This document shows, one piece after another, positions 39,173 through 48,160 of a DNA stretch of 64,000 nucleotides (positions are counted from its first letter, which is position 1; every line of letters begins with the position of its first letter). The notes below the pieces were generated by a model that saw only the letters and a list, made by a program, of their open reading frames with translations, was not told where the DNA came from and did no database searches. The position numbers and the translations under genes were made by a program. Origin of the DNA: Pontibacter actiniarum. Lineage in GTDB: Bacteria > Bacteroidota > Bacteroidia > Cytophagales > Hymenobacteraceae. The stretch is from the NCBI RefSeq assembly GCF_003585765.1, contig NZ_CP021235.1:1240001-1304000 (forward strand), in the 5' to 3' direction.

Positions 39173-39280
39173 TATGGGGAGCTGGCGATTCTCCGTTCGC
39201 CTCTGCCCCTCAGTCTGTTTTATGCATAGGGTTGCAGAACCCCCGGCTCCGTAACCTGCGGCTTAATTAGGAAGGAAAGA

Positions 39281-39709
39281 ATGTATCAACTTGTGTACTT
39301 GAGCTCTGCGGTAGAGCTGTTTCGTGAAGAGGAATTGAAGGACTTGCTGGCGACGTCTCGGTTAAACAACGAGAAGCTTCACGTTACCGGCATGCTGCTG
39401 TACCATGAAGGCAACTTCATACAGGTGTTGGAAGGGGAGCAGCAGCTGGTAATGAACCTGTACCATAAGATAGCGCAGGACAACAGGCACCGGGGCGTTA
39501 TCAAGTTGATCGGCCACCCCATTAGCGAACGCAGCTTCCCGGACTGGTCTATGGGCTTCAAAACCATCACTGCGGACAGGTATAAAAAGGTAATTGGCTA
39601 CCTCAACCCCTCGAAAGACGAAATGCTGCATGCCCCGGAGGCAGCGGAAGACAAGGCCGCCATCTCGCTGCTGAAAATCTTTACAGGTACAAACATCCCG
39701 AACTTCTAA
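39281..39709 (+). CDS. BLUF-domain blue-light sensor (short)
   Basis: This encodes 142 residues; the first 93 or so form a BLUF domain that binds FAD and senses blue light. The key residues line up with AppA by spacing: Y6, N30, Q48, W89 and M91. The remaining 45 residues are helical, with no output domain visible, so signalling should be by protein-protein contact. The partner is unknown. It ends 2 bp before the stop of the convergent DUF779 gene. Confidence 0.92.
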   Translation: MYQLVYLSSAVELFREEELKDLLATSRLNNEKLHVTGMLLYHEGNFIQVLEGEQQLVMNLYHKIAQDNRHRGVIKLIGHPISERSFPDWSMGFKTITADRYKKVIGYLNPSKDEMLHAPEAAEDKAAISLLKIFTGTNIPNF

Positions 39710-39711
39710 GC

Positions 39712-40077
39712 TTACAGCTGCGGTAATTGCTCCAGTTCCTGCTCAGTAAATATCCTTGACCTGATATGAAAGCGCAGACCCATCGGTATTTCCAGCGAAA
39801 AGCTGGAGCCGCGGCCCGGTGTGATGTCCAACATTAGCTGCGTGTGTTTCCAGTATTCGTACTGGTCGCGGGCGATATAGAAGTTGCAACCGTATACTTC
39901 GCCCAGCAGCACATCGCTGTCGCCCACCTTAAACTCGCCTTCTTCGAAGCACATAGGCTGAGAGCCGTCGCAGCAGCCGCCGCTCTGGTGAAACATCAGC
40001 GGCCCGTGCTGTGCCCGCAGCCTGTCGATAACTTCCTTGGCAGCCTCCGTTACTGTTACTCGCTCTACCTTTTCCAT
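39712..40077 (-). CDS. DUF779 protein
   Basis: This encodes 121 residues, with SGGCCDGSQPMCFEEGEF holding several Cys, and EYWKHTQLMLDITPGRGSSFSLE. DUF779 genes are often next to acetaldehyde-type dehydrogenases, as here, where the aldehyde dehydrogenase lies 62 bp upstream on the same strand. The role is not known; the Cys cluster might bind metal. It is separated from the aldehyde dehydrogenase gene by a hairpin at 40094-40122. Confidence 0.88.
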   Translation of the reverse strand: MEKVERVTVTEAAKEVIDRLRAQHGPLMFHQSGGCCDGSQPMCFEEGEFKVGDSDVLLGEVYGCNFYIARDQYEYWKHTQLMLDITPGRGSSFSLEIPMGLRFHIRSRIFTEQELEQLPQL

Positions 40078-40093
40078 CGCATCAGGTTAAAAC

Positions 40094-40122
40094 CAAACCC
40101 CGCCGGCGTAAACCGGCAGGGC
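40094..40122 (-). terminator. Hairpin between the aldehyde dehydrogenase and DUF779
   Basis: GCCCTGCCGG and CCGGCGGGGTTT (minus strand) pair around TTTACG, after the dehydrogenase stop. It may partly terminate the transcript, so DUF779 would be made at a lower level. Confidence 0.6.
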
Positions 40123-40139
40123 TTGATGGTGTGTTTTAA

Positions 40140-41672
40140 TTAAAAGAAACCAAGCTTCTTCTTATCGTAGGAAATAAGCATGTTCTTGGTCTGACGGTAA
40201 TGGTTGAGCATCATTTTGTGGTTCTCCCTGCCAAAGCCGGATTTTTTGTACCCGCCAAACGGAGCGTGAGCCGGGTAGGCGTGGTAGCAGTTTACCCACA
40301 CACGGCCCGCCTGGATAGCGCGCGGTATCTGGTAGATCTCATGCGCATCGCGGGTCCAGAGGCCGGCCCCGAGGCCGTACAGCGTGTCATTCGCCATCTC
40401 TATCGCCTCTTCCACGGTTTTAAAAGTAGTCACAGAGGTTACCGGACCGAAAATCTCTTCCTGGAACACGCGCATCTTGTTGGAGCCTTTGAAGATGGTC
40501 GGCTGTATGTAATAGCCATTTTCCAGGCCGCTGTTCAGGCTGGCCATGTTGCCGCCCACCAGCACCTCAGCGCCTTCCTGCTTGCCGATGTCCATGTAGG
40601 AGAGTATTTTCTCGAACTGGTCATTTGATGCCTGCGCCCCCATCATGGTGTCTTCGGCCAGCGGGTGGCCTACCTTGATATCCTTCGTGCGCTGCACCAC
40701 TCGCTCCATAAAGCGGTCGTAGATGCTCTCGTGCACCAGAATGCGCGACGGGCAGGTGCAGACCTCTCCCTGGTTCAGGGCGAACATAACGGCTCCCTCC
40801 ACACACTTGTCGAAGAACTCATCGTCTGCATCGGCTATGCTCGGCATAAAGATGTTCGGCGATTTACCGCCCAGCTCCATCGTTACCGGAATCAGGTTTT
40901 CCGAAGCGTACTGCATGATGAGGCGGCCGGTGGTGGTTTCGCCGGTGAAAGCTACTTTGGCCACGCGCGGGGAAGAAGCGAGCGGTTTGCCGGCCTCCGG
41001 ACCGAAACCTGTGACAATGTTCAGCACTCCCGCCGGCACCACATCCTGGATCAGCTCCATCAGCAGCATGATACTGGTAGGGGTTTGCTCGGCCGGTTTC
41101 ATCACCACACAGCAGCCTGCGGCCAGGGCGGGCGCCATTTTCCAGGTGGCCATCAGTAACGGGAAGTTCCAGGGGATAATCTGGCCGACCACGCCGATCG
41201 GCTCCTGCAGGTTAATGCTGATGGTGAACTCGTCGTGCTCCGACATGGTGCTTTCATCGGCGCGGATGGCGCCTGCGAAGTAGCGGAAGTGGTCGATACA
41301 GAGCGGAATGTCAGCCGCGCGGGTCTCCCGGATAGCCTTGCCGTTATCCACCGTTTCGGCGCGCGCCAGCATCTCGGCGTTCTGCTCTATAATGTTGGCG
41401 ATGTCGAGCAAGACCTTGCTGCGTGTGGCCGCTGATGTTTTGGACCAGGATTTGAAAGCTTCGTGGGCAGCGTCGAGTGCTTTCTCAATATCTTCTTTGT
41501 TGCCTCGTGCTGCTTTGGTGAAGGGTTTGCCGTCGATAGGGGAGATGTTATCGAAATACTCGCCACTTGCCGGGGCCACCCAGTTGCCGCCGATAAAGTG
41601 ATCATACTTCTCCTTGAACTGTGGGCGTTCCAGAACAGCCGACTTTTCCTGGGGCGTTGCTACTGAATCCAT
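40140..41672 (-). CDS. NAD-dependent aldehyde dehydrogenase
   Basis: This 510-residue enzyme oxidises aldehydes to acids with NAD(P). The nucleophile is C305 in NQGEVCTC, with the general base Glu in MELGGKSPN. The NAD-binding region is [16 protein letters not shown]. The layout (C307 next to the nucleophile, DUF779 and an AraC regulator adjacent) matches the acetaldehyde/ethanol-oxidising group (ExaC/AcoD-like). It starts [10 protein letters not shown], which fits the family. The divergent AraC gene is 137 bp away, likely with its operator between. Confidence 0.93.
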   Translation of the reverse strand: MDSVATPQEKSAVLERPQFKEKYDHFIGGNWVAPASGEYFDNISPIDGKPFTKAARGNKEDIEKALDAAHEAFKSWSKTSAATRSKVLLDIANIIEQNAEMLARAETVDNGKAIRETRAADIPLCIDHFRYFAGAIRADESTMSEHDEFTISINLQEPIGVVGQIIPWNFPLLMATWKMAPALAAGCCVVMKPAEQTPTSIMLLMELIQDVVPAGVLNIVTGFGPEAGKPLASSPRVAKVAFTGETTTGRLIMQYASENLIPVTMELGGKSPNIFMPSIADADDEFFDKCVEGAVMFALNQGEVCTCPSRILVHESIYDRFMERVVQRTKDIKVGHPLAEDTMMGAQASNDQFEKILSYMDIGKQEGAEVLVGGNMASLNSGLENGYYIQPTIFKGSNKMRVFQEEIFGPVTSVTTFKTVEEAIEMANDTLYGLGAGLWTRDAHEIYQIPRAIQAGRVWVNCYHAYPAHAPFGGYKKSGFGRENHKMMLNHYRQTKNMLISYDKKKLGFF

Positions 41673-41809
41673 AGGTTATAGTTTTTATAGTTTGAAAGAA
41701 CGATAATCCAATGTCCGTAAAACATCGGTTTCCTTCTCTACCTATTGTCTAAAAAACTATTCTTATCGTATCATGTTGAAAATGAGTCAGGAAATTTATA
41801 GATTGAGTC

Positions 41810-42736
41810 ATGCCTTCAAAACACAAACTGCACCCGGTTCCCTTGCACGATGAGCGCTCCCTGTTCACGCTGGTCGAGAACAGATCAGTGTATACGATGG
41901 ATGCCTGCGAGCTAAACGTGTTTGAAACCCACCAGCGGGCAAAGGAAGTGAACCTGCAGTTCGGCGACTGGGTGCTCACCAGCATGCTGCGCGGCAAAAA
42001 GGTGATGCACCTGGCCGGCCGGCCCGGCTTCGACTACCTGCCGGGGGAGTCGGTGATTGTGCCGCCGCATGAGCTCATGAAGATCGACTTTCCGGAGGCA
42101 GGCAAAGAAACGCCGACACAGTGCCTGGCGCTGGCGATTTCCGCAGAACAGATCCGCTCCACCATTCAGCTGCTGAACGAGCGCCACACAAAGGCGGAGG
42201 CAGGAGAGGAGTGGCGGCTAGGGGCAGAGCACCTGCACCTGGCCAATAACCTGGAGCTGGCCGATATCATAAACCGACTGATCAAGATCAGCCTGAACGA
42301 CAAGAGCCGGGAAAAGGACATCCTGGTAAACCTGGCGCTACGGGAGCTGCTGGTACGGCTAATGCAGACGCAGGCACGGGAGTTTTTTGAGCAGAACTAC
42401 AGGCGCCTGGCCAGTAGCCACCGCTTCGGCTACGTGATCCAGTACATCAAGGAAAACATTACCACTAAAATTGACGTGGACAAGCTGAGCGAGAAGGCCT
42501 GTATGAGCCGGGCCAATTTTTTCCGGAAGTTTAAAGAGGAGTTTGGCTATACCCCGGCAGACTATGTGCTGAAAGAGCGCATCCGCCTCGCTAAAAAGCA
42601 CCTCCGGAACCCGTTCAACTCCGTAACCCAGGCCTGCTACATGGCGGGCTTCCAGAACCTGAACTACTTTATCCGGGCCTTTAAAAAAGAGGTAGGCGTT
42701 ACCCCCAAGGCTTACCAGCTCACCCTGCTCAACTAA
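41810..42736 (+). CDS. AraC-family transcriptional regulator
   Basis: This encodes 308 residues. An N-terminal sensing domain (about 1-190, with VLTSMLRGKKVMHLAGRPGFDYLPGES inside) is followed by a C-terminal double HTH (about 205-305) with KLSEKACMSRANFFRKFKEE and PFNSVTQACYMAGFQNLNYF. It is divergent from the aldehyde dehydrogenase and probably activates it on a fused or aromatic aldehyde signal (inference). It ends in a 4-nt overlap with the convergent oxidoreductase. No recognisable operator repeat was found in the 137-bp gap. Confidence 0.93.
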   Translation: MPSKHKLHPVPLHDERSLFTLVENRSVYTMDACELNVFETHQRAKEVNLQFGDWVLTSMLRGKKVMHLAGRPGFDYLPGESVIVPPHELMKIDFPEAGKETPTQCLALAISAEQIRSTIQLLNERHTKAEAGEEWRLGAEHLHLANNLELADIINRLIKISLNDKSREKDILVNLALRELLVRLMQTQAREFFEQNYRRLASSHRFGYVIQYIKENITTKIDVDKLSEKACMSRANFFRKFKEEFGYTPADYVLKERIRLAKKHLRNPFNSVTQACYMAGFQNLNYFIRAFKKEVGVTPKAYQLTLLN

Positions 42737-43794
42737 CTGAACTTTATACTTCGTTTTTCCTTGCTGCTCTGCAGGGCCAGTTCAATTATACGGATGGTGT
42801 TGCGCGCCTGCTCCGGCTTTACCTGCAGCTCCTCCTGGCCAAGTATGGCTCTGTACACGTTCTCGTACAGCCCGGTATAGTCCCCGCTTTTGCTTTCTAC
42901 TTTACCTTTCACGTGCAGGCCCTGTACATCGGTGTTCAGCGTGCCCCACAGGCTTTCCGGCTCAGTGCCCCAGTCCGGGGTATCGGCTGGAGACTTCCCC
43001 TGCTTCAGGTGCTCTTCCTGCATATCCATGCCATACTTGATAAATGAGCCTTTGGTGCCGTGAAGTATAAAATGCGGCCCTTGCTCGCGAACCAGCATAC
43101 TTGCTTTCAGAATGGCCTTTACCCCTTGAAAGCGGAGCGTAACTTCTGCATAGTCGGCAACCTGCGTTTCTTTCCGTAGCGCCCGTACATCGCCTTGTAC
43201 TTCCAGCGGCTCTCCAAAGAGGCAAAGTGCCTGGTCTATCAGATGTGTGCCTAAATCGTATAGAATGCCGGTGCCGGGCAGGTCTTCTTCTTTCCAGGTG
43301 CCGGGCTTTACCTCGTTGCGAAAGCGGTCGAAGTGGGCTTCGTATTCTACCAGTTCCCCCAGCAGTTGTTGGCTCAGCACTTTACGCACCGTTTTAAAAT
43401 CACTGTCCCAGCGGCGGTTCTGGTATACCGTCAGCAGCTTGCCCTTCTCCCTGGCTAGCGCGATCAGTTCGTCTGCCTCGGCGCTTGTTACTGTAAAGGG
43501 CTTGTCTACGAGCACATGTTTGCCTGCCTGCAAGGCAGCTTTGGCCATGTGGTAGTGGGTGGGGCTGGTGGTGGCTACTACAACCAGGTCAATGGCCGCA
43601 TCGTTGAAGATGTCCTGCTCGTGTGCGACAACCTCAGCCGCCGGATAGCGCGCGTTGGCAAGCGCTATGCTCTCTGCTCTGTTGGCCTTTATCTTTTGGA
43701 GGCGCAGCCCCGCCACGTTGGCAATAAAAGGTGCATGAAACATGCTGCCTGCCATGCCAAAGCCCAGCAGGCCTACGTTTATCTCTTTATCCAT
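42733..43794 (-). CDS. Gfo/Idh/MocA-family oxidoreductase
   Basis: This 353-residue enzyme has the Rossmann motif VGLLGFGMAGSMFHAP and the catalytic Lys in VDKPFTVT. Its C-terminal domain starts LYDLGTHLIDQAL. It has no signal peptide, unlike the exported paralogue at 22575, so it should be cytosolic. It resembles the YdgJ-like/scyllo-inositol-type branch; the substrate is unknown. It carries two AAGTATAAA motifs, one in its last codons. A TACCTTAG box (one mismatch) lies about 32 bp upstream. Confidence 0.9.
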   Translation of the reverse strand: MDKEINVGLLGFGMAGSMFHAPFIANVAGLRLQKIKANRAESIALANARYPAAEVVAHEQDIFNDAAIDLVVVATTSPTHYHMAKAALQAGKHVLVDKPFTVTSAEADELIALAREKGKLLTVYQNRRWDSDFKTVRKVLSQQLLGELVEYEAHFDRFRNEVKPGTWKEEDLPGTGILYDLGTHLIDQALCLFGEPLEVQGDVRALRKETQVADYAEVTLRFQGVKAILKASMLVREQGPHFILHGTKGSFIKYGMDMQEEHLKQGKSPADTPDWGTEPESLWGTLNTDVQGLHVKGKVESKSGDYTGLYENVYRAILGQEELQVKPEQARNTIRIIELALQSSKEKRSIKFS

Positions 43795-44040
43795 TGGGTT
43801 CTTTCACTGATAGTGCTCTGTGCAACTAAGGTACTCATTACCTGCTCCGTTGGCAAAAGGATACGTAAAAAGGACGGCGGGAGCCGCTGACCCGTATCCT
43901 GGGCTGGCTGCTGCAATCTAAGGTCCATCTGCTGCGCGCGTCTTGGCGTAAAGTGCCGGGCTGCGGATGTGCAGGTGTACATGTTTTTTGCTATATTAAC
44001 TCCCTGTGGCGCAGTGGCGTCCGGACAAACAAGATTTCGC

Positions 44041-46626
44041 ATGAATAGAATAAACCAACATACAAGCAGCGCCGTGGAGGTGTTTCGCAGCGAAGTAGGC
44101 ACCCGTTTTGAGATGTATAACAGCCTGTTTTCGTCGTTGCCCTTCCATAGGGTGGAGAAAACAGGGGTGTTGCTGTCGCTTTTTGTGCTGCACTGTGAGG
44201 AAGGCTACCAGCGGCACCTCAGCCCCAGGAAAATAATCAGCAGCTTCTTTGAGCAGTACACCACGTATCGCACCGACCAGGAGCAGCATGACCTGCTGTT
44301 TCGGTTCGTGCAGTACGCAGAGCGGCAGGTGGTGCTGTTCGATGCCCTGGAGGAGGCGGCCTTCCGCGACACGCACGACATGTACGGTGTTGGAACATTG
44401 AAACAGTTGGGCGCAGCCGTTGTGCAGGCGAACGCAGAGCCCCGGCTGGCGGAGAAGCTGAAGAACTTTGCCGTGCGGCTCGTGCTCACGGCGCACCCGA
44501 CCCAATTCTACCCAAGCAATGTGCTGGGGATTATCAACGACCTGTCGCAGGCGCTGGCGACGGACAATACTTCGCTGGCGCACTCGTACCTGCGGCAGCT
44601 GGGTAAAACGCCCTTCTTCAAAAAAGAAAAGCCTACGCCTTACGAGGAGGCCGTGAACCTGATATGGTTTCTGGAAAACGTGTTTTACAAGGCGGGCGGC
44701 AACATCCTGACCTCTCTTAAGAACCAGTTTCCGGAGGCGGTGCAGCGTAACAGCCAGCTGGTGCGCATGGGCTTCTGGCCCGGCGGCGACCGGGACGGAA
44801 ACCCTTTTGTGAAAGCCGATACCACCCTGCGTGTGGCGGATGCCCTCCGTGGGGCCGTGGTTCGGTCTTACTATGCGGATGTGCGCCGGCTGAAACGAAG
44901 GCTCACCTTTAAAGGCGTAGAAAGCCTGCTGAAAGAGCTGGAAACAAAGCTGTATAATAACCTGTTTGTGCCCGGCTACAGCTTCGACTTGACCAAGGAA
45001 GACATCCTCGACACCTTGCGGCAGATAAGTGCGCTTTTGATCGAGGAGCACAGCAGCTTGTTCTTAAACCAGGTGGAGGCGTTGATTAACCGGGTAGAGC
45101 TGTTCGGGCTGTACTTTGCCTCGCTTGATATTCGCCAGGACAGCTCGGTGCACACGCACCTGTTTGAGGAGCTATCGCTGGTAACCGACGCTATCCCCGG
45201 CGACTACACGGAACAGTCGGAGGAGGAGAAAATTAACCTGCTGCGCTCCGTTTCAGAGCAAGTGGACCCGGCGGTGTTAGAGGACGAGACGCTGCGTGAC
45301 ACCTTAGAGGTTATAGGCGCCATCAAAACCATACAGGAGTACAACGGAGAGGAGGGATGCCACCGCTACATTATCAGCCACAGCACCAGTGCTTTAAACG
45401 TGATGGAGGTGTACACGCTGTTTCGCCTGGGAGGCTGGCAGCCAGAGGAACTGACAGTAGACATTGTGCCGCTTTTCGAGACTATTGCCGACTTAGGCCA
45501 TGCGGCCGGCGTGATGCGGGAGCTGTATGAGAACGAAGTATACCGCAGCCATCTGCACCGCCGCCACAATATCCAGACCATCATGCTCGGCTTTTCGGAT
45601 GGCACTAAAGACGGTGGCTATTTTATGGCGAACTGGAGCATTTACAAAGCCAAAGAGGCACTCACGCAGGTATCACGGGAGTATGGGCTAGAAGTGATAT
45701 TTTTTGATGGGAGAGGAGGCCCGCCAGCACGGGGAGGCGGTAAAACACAGCAGTTTTACGCCTCCATGGGCAGCAATATCGCAAACCAGGAGATTCAGCT
45801 AACCGTGCAGGGGCAGACCATTAGCTCTAACTTCGGCAACGTGGATTCTGCCCAGTTTAACATGGAGCAGCTGATCCACGCCGGAATCAGCAACGCGCTG
45901 TTCTCACAAAAAGGCGCCACCTTATCGGGTCAGGAGGACACCCTGTTGCAGCAACTGGCCAACATCAGCTACGAAGCCTACAGCAAACTGAAAAACCACC
46001 GGGTTTTCCTGGAGTACCTCAACTATATCAGCCCGTTACGCTACTACGGCGAAGCAAACATCGGCAGCCGGCCATCCAAGCGCAAGGCGGGTAAGCTAAA
46101 CCTGGACGACCTGCGGGCAGTGCCGTATGTGGGGGCCTGGAGCCAGCTGAAGCAAAACCTGCCCGGCTACTACGGGGTTGGTATCGCTTTAGAGAAAATG
46201 CACGAAAGCGGCCGTTGGGAGTTTCTCCAGAAGCTGTACAAGGAGTCGTTATACTTTAAGACACTGCTCGATAACTGTGAAATGGCTATGAAGAAATGCT
46301 TTTTCCCGGTGACGGCATACTTGGCCGAGCATCCAAAGTATGGTGAGCTGTGGCGCATTATCCACGAGGAGTATGAGCGCACCAGGAAATATGTGCTGAT
46401 GCTGTCGCAGGCAAGCGAGCTGATGGCGGATAAGCCCATTGAGCAGCTGTCGATTCAGACACGCCAGCGCATTGAGCTGCCGCTCATCACCATTCAGCAG
46501 TACGCGCTGGCCAACATCCGTGAAATCGAGGAGCAGCACCCGCAGTCGCAGGCAAAGCAGGTGTATGAGAAGCTAGTGGTGCGCTGCTCGTTCGGAATTA
46601 TTAATGCGGAGCGGAATTCAGCGTAA
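44041..46626 (+). CDS. ppc: Phosphoenolpyruvate carboxylase
   Basis: This 861-residue enzyme adds bicarbonate to PEP to give oxaloacetate, refilling the TCA cycle. The catalytic His is H152 in LTAHPTQ. The second site is FFDGRGGPPARGGG. SVEIFDIR-type contexts appear as FASLDIRQDS, and the end is ...RCSFGIINAERNSA. The frame opens at 43969, but ATG at 44041 (MNRINQHTSSAVEVF) gives the family length. No regulator is adjacent, and there is no AAGTATAAA motif inside. Confidence 0.95.
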   Translation: MNRINQHTSSAVEVFRSEVGTRFEMYNSLFSSLPFHRVEKTGVLLSLFVLHCEEGYQRHLSPRKIISSFFEQYTTYRTDQEQHDLLFRFVQYAERQVVLFDALEEAAFRDTHDMYGVGTLKQLGAAVVQANAEPRLAEKLKNFAVRLVLTAHPTQFYPSNVLGIINDLSQALATDNTSLAHSYLRQLGKTPFFKKEKPTPYEEAVNLIWFLENVFYKAGGNILTSLKNQFPEAVQRNSQLVRMGFWPGGDRDGNPFVKADTTLRVADALRGAVVRSYYADVRRLKRRLTFKGVESLLKELETKLYNNLFVPGYSFDLTKEDILDTLRQISALLIEEHSSLFLNQVEALINRVELFGLYFASLDIRQDSSVHTHLFEELSLVTDAIPGDYTEQSEEEKINLLRSVSEQVDPAVLEDETLRDTLEVIGAIKTIQEYNGEEGCHRYIISHSTSALNVMEVYTLFRLGGWQPEELTVDIVPLFETIADLGHAAGVMRELYENEVYRSHLHRRHNIQTIMLGFSDGTKDGGYFMANWSIYKAKEALTQVSREYGLEVIFFDGRGGPPARGGGKTQQFYASMGSNIANQEIQLTVQGQTISSNFGNVDSAQFNMEQLIHAGISNALFSQKGATLSGQEDTLLQQLANISYEAYSKLKNHRVFLEYLNYISPLRYYGEANIGSRPSKRKAGKLNLDDLRAVPYVGAWSQLKQNLPGYYGVGIALEKMHESGRWEFLQKLYKESLYFKTLLDNCEMAMKKCFFPVTAYLAEHPKYGELWRIIHEEYERTRKYVLMLSQASELMADKPIEQLSIQTRQRIELPLITIQQYALANIREIEEQHPQSQAKQVYEKLVVRCSFGIINAERNSA

Positions 46627-46694
46627 TGTCGCACATGGCTTCTGTAATTTCAACCTAGCGGTTATGCATAGCCGCTGGGTTGAATATTTCTCTA

Positions 46695-46781
46695 TTTAAC
46701 ATAAAGTACATTATGAGTGACACTTAAAATAGATGATTATTCATCGTACATTATAAGTCTTATAATTTATATTATGTTAAG
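46695..46781. repeat. Long imperfect palindrome centred near 46738
   Basis: TTAACATAA (46696-46704) mirrors TTATGTTAA (46772-46780), and the inner GATGATTATTCATC (46732-46745) shares the same centre. Across the outer 23 bases of the arms, 18 match. It could be a hairpin transcript, a terminator or a MITE remnant. Confidence 0.55.
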
Positions 46782-46904
46782 TAAAGTGCATAAATAGGTG
46801 TCTTTACCGTAATGAATACTCTCTTTGATGTCTTCTCTGCTCCCGCTTTAGTTGGTGAACGTTTTACTTTTTACTGCTGATGCGGCGGCTGTATTGGATG
46901 CAAC

Positions 46905-46936
46905 AAAAAAAGGAAGCCTTTAGAGCTTCCTTTTTT
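46905..46936 (-). terminator. Terminator after the TPR gene
   Basis: AAAAAAAGGAAGC (46905-46917) pairs with GCTTCCTTTTTT (46925-46936); the A-run gives U on the minus strand. Confidence 0.87.
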
Positions 46937-46953
46937 AATTCCTTTCGGATGGA

Positions 46954-48087
46954 TTATTTGTTCAGTTGAGCTGAAATCTTCTCAGCGTCAGACTTACGTC
47001 CTAAACGCGTGTACACGTTCACCAGGTTTTGCATTGTTGCTTTGTCTTCTGGTTGGATTTCGTGTGCTTTCTCAAAGTATGGCAGCGCAGCCTGGTAATG
47101 CTTCTTCGCTTCAGCCTCTAAAGCTTTGCCTTTCTTCTGGTATGTAGCATAGTCCATTTTAGCTGCTTTGTTGTTAACGTCAGCACCTTGGTTATACTCC
47201 AGCACGCCCAGGTTATAGTAAGCGTCAAAGTTAGTCGGGTCTACTTCAATTGCCTTCTTGTACGTTTCTTTAGCGGCATCAAAGTTCTTCTTGCGCTCCT
47301 GCAGGTTACCCTTTACAGCATAAAGGCTGGCGTTTTTCGGGTCAGCGGCAATAGCCTTGTCCAGTTTCGCCATCGCTTCGTCAGCGCGGTCGTTTTTCAG
47401 GTAGTACTTCAGCTCTTCCTGCATCAGGTACACACTGTTCGGGTGCTCCTTCAGGCCGTTTGCCAAAGTCTCCATCACAGCTTCGTCGCTCGCCTCAGTT
47501 GCCTGCTGCAGCTGTACTTTTGCCTTGTACACGTCCTCCGTTTTGTGGCCCATGTCCAGCAGCTCGTTGTAGAAACCGATTGCCTGGTCATACTTGTTGT
47601 CAGCTGTGGCGGCGTAAGCGGCGTAAAGTACGGCCGTTGTGTCCTGTGGGCTGATTTTGTGCGCCAGCTCATACTTGTTGATGGCGTTTGGCCAGTCCTG
47701 GTTGTTGTGGTATTCAACGGCCTGGTTCAGCACCTGTCCGTACAGCATCTGCTTGCGCTCCGGCACCTGCTTGCCATACTCACCGTTCTCGCCATCCAGC
47801 TCTACTGCCTTGTTATAAGACTCCAGCACCGTGATAGGTGTCTTCTCGTCTGTTTGCTTGCCGTAGATCGGGTTGCCGATCATGTCCTGCAGGATAACAC
47901 CACGGTAGAACCAGGTTTTGGCTTTGTCCTTCGTTTTCTTATGCTCTGTGGCTTTCTCAATATCGGTCAGCGCTTTGTCCAGTGTGCCATTCTTGTGGTT
48001 CAGGATGGCGCTGTTCACGGCCGAATTCTGCGCACTTGCAACCGAAATGGTTCCGGCTACCAGAGCTGTTAAAAGCACTTTTTTCAT
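46954..48087 (-). CDS. Secreted TPR protein
   Basis: This encodes 377 residues. A signal peptide (KKVLLTALVAGTISVASAQ) is followed by about seven tetratricopeptide-like repeats. The clearest are AIGFYNELLDMG, AMAKLDKAIAADPKNASLYAVKGNL and AKETYKKAIEVDPTNFDAYYNL. The family mediates protein contacts in the periplasm; the partner is unknown. It is upstream of gyrA in genome order but faces the same way, with a 73-bp gap from the gyrA end, and has its own terminator. Confidence 0.88.
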   Translation of the reverse strand: MKKVLLTALVAGTISVASAQNSAVNSAILNHKNGTLDKALTDIEKATEHKKTKDKAKTWFYRGVILQDMIGNPIYGKQTDEKTPITVLESYNKAVELDGENGEYGKQVPERKQMLYGQVLNQAVEYHNNQDWPNAINKYELAHKISPQDTTAVLYAAYAATADNKYDQAIGFYNELLDMGHKTEDVYKAKVQLQQATEASDEAVMETLANGLKEHPNSVYLMQEELKYYLKNDRADEAMAKLDKAIAADPKNASLYAVKGNLQERKKNFDAAKETYKKAIEVDPTNFDAYYNLGVLEYNQGADVNNKAAKMDYATYQKKGKALEAEAKKHYQAALPYFEKAHEIQPEDKATMQNLVNVYTRLGRKSDAEKISAQLNK

Positions 48088-48160
48088 ACTTTAAATTAAT
48101 GGTTTGTGATAGGTTGTTTGCTTAACGTATTTCACTTGAAAATAATTCGGTATCAGCGGT

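Larger units (their letters stand above)
46627..46953. other. AT-rich intergenic region (327 bp)
   Basis: It contains a long imperfect palindrome (46695-46781), AT-rich DNA and a terminator (46905-46936). No gene is seen. The two flanking genes converge. Confidence 0.6.

Noticed and set aside
43996..45051. 351-codon minus-strand frame inside ppc
   Set aside because: An antisense shadow caused by high GC at third positions; the plus frame has the catalytic PEP carboxylase motifs.
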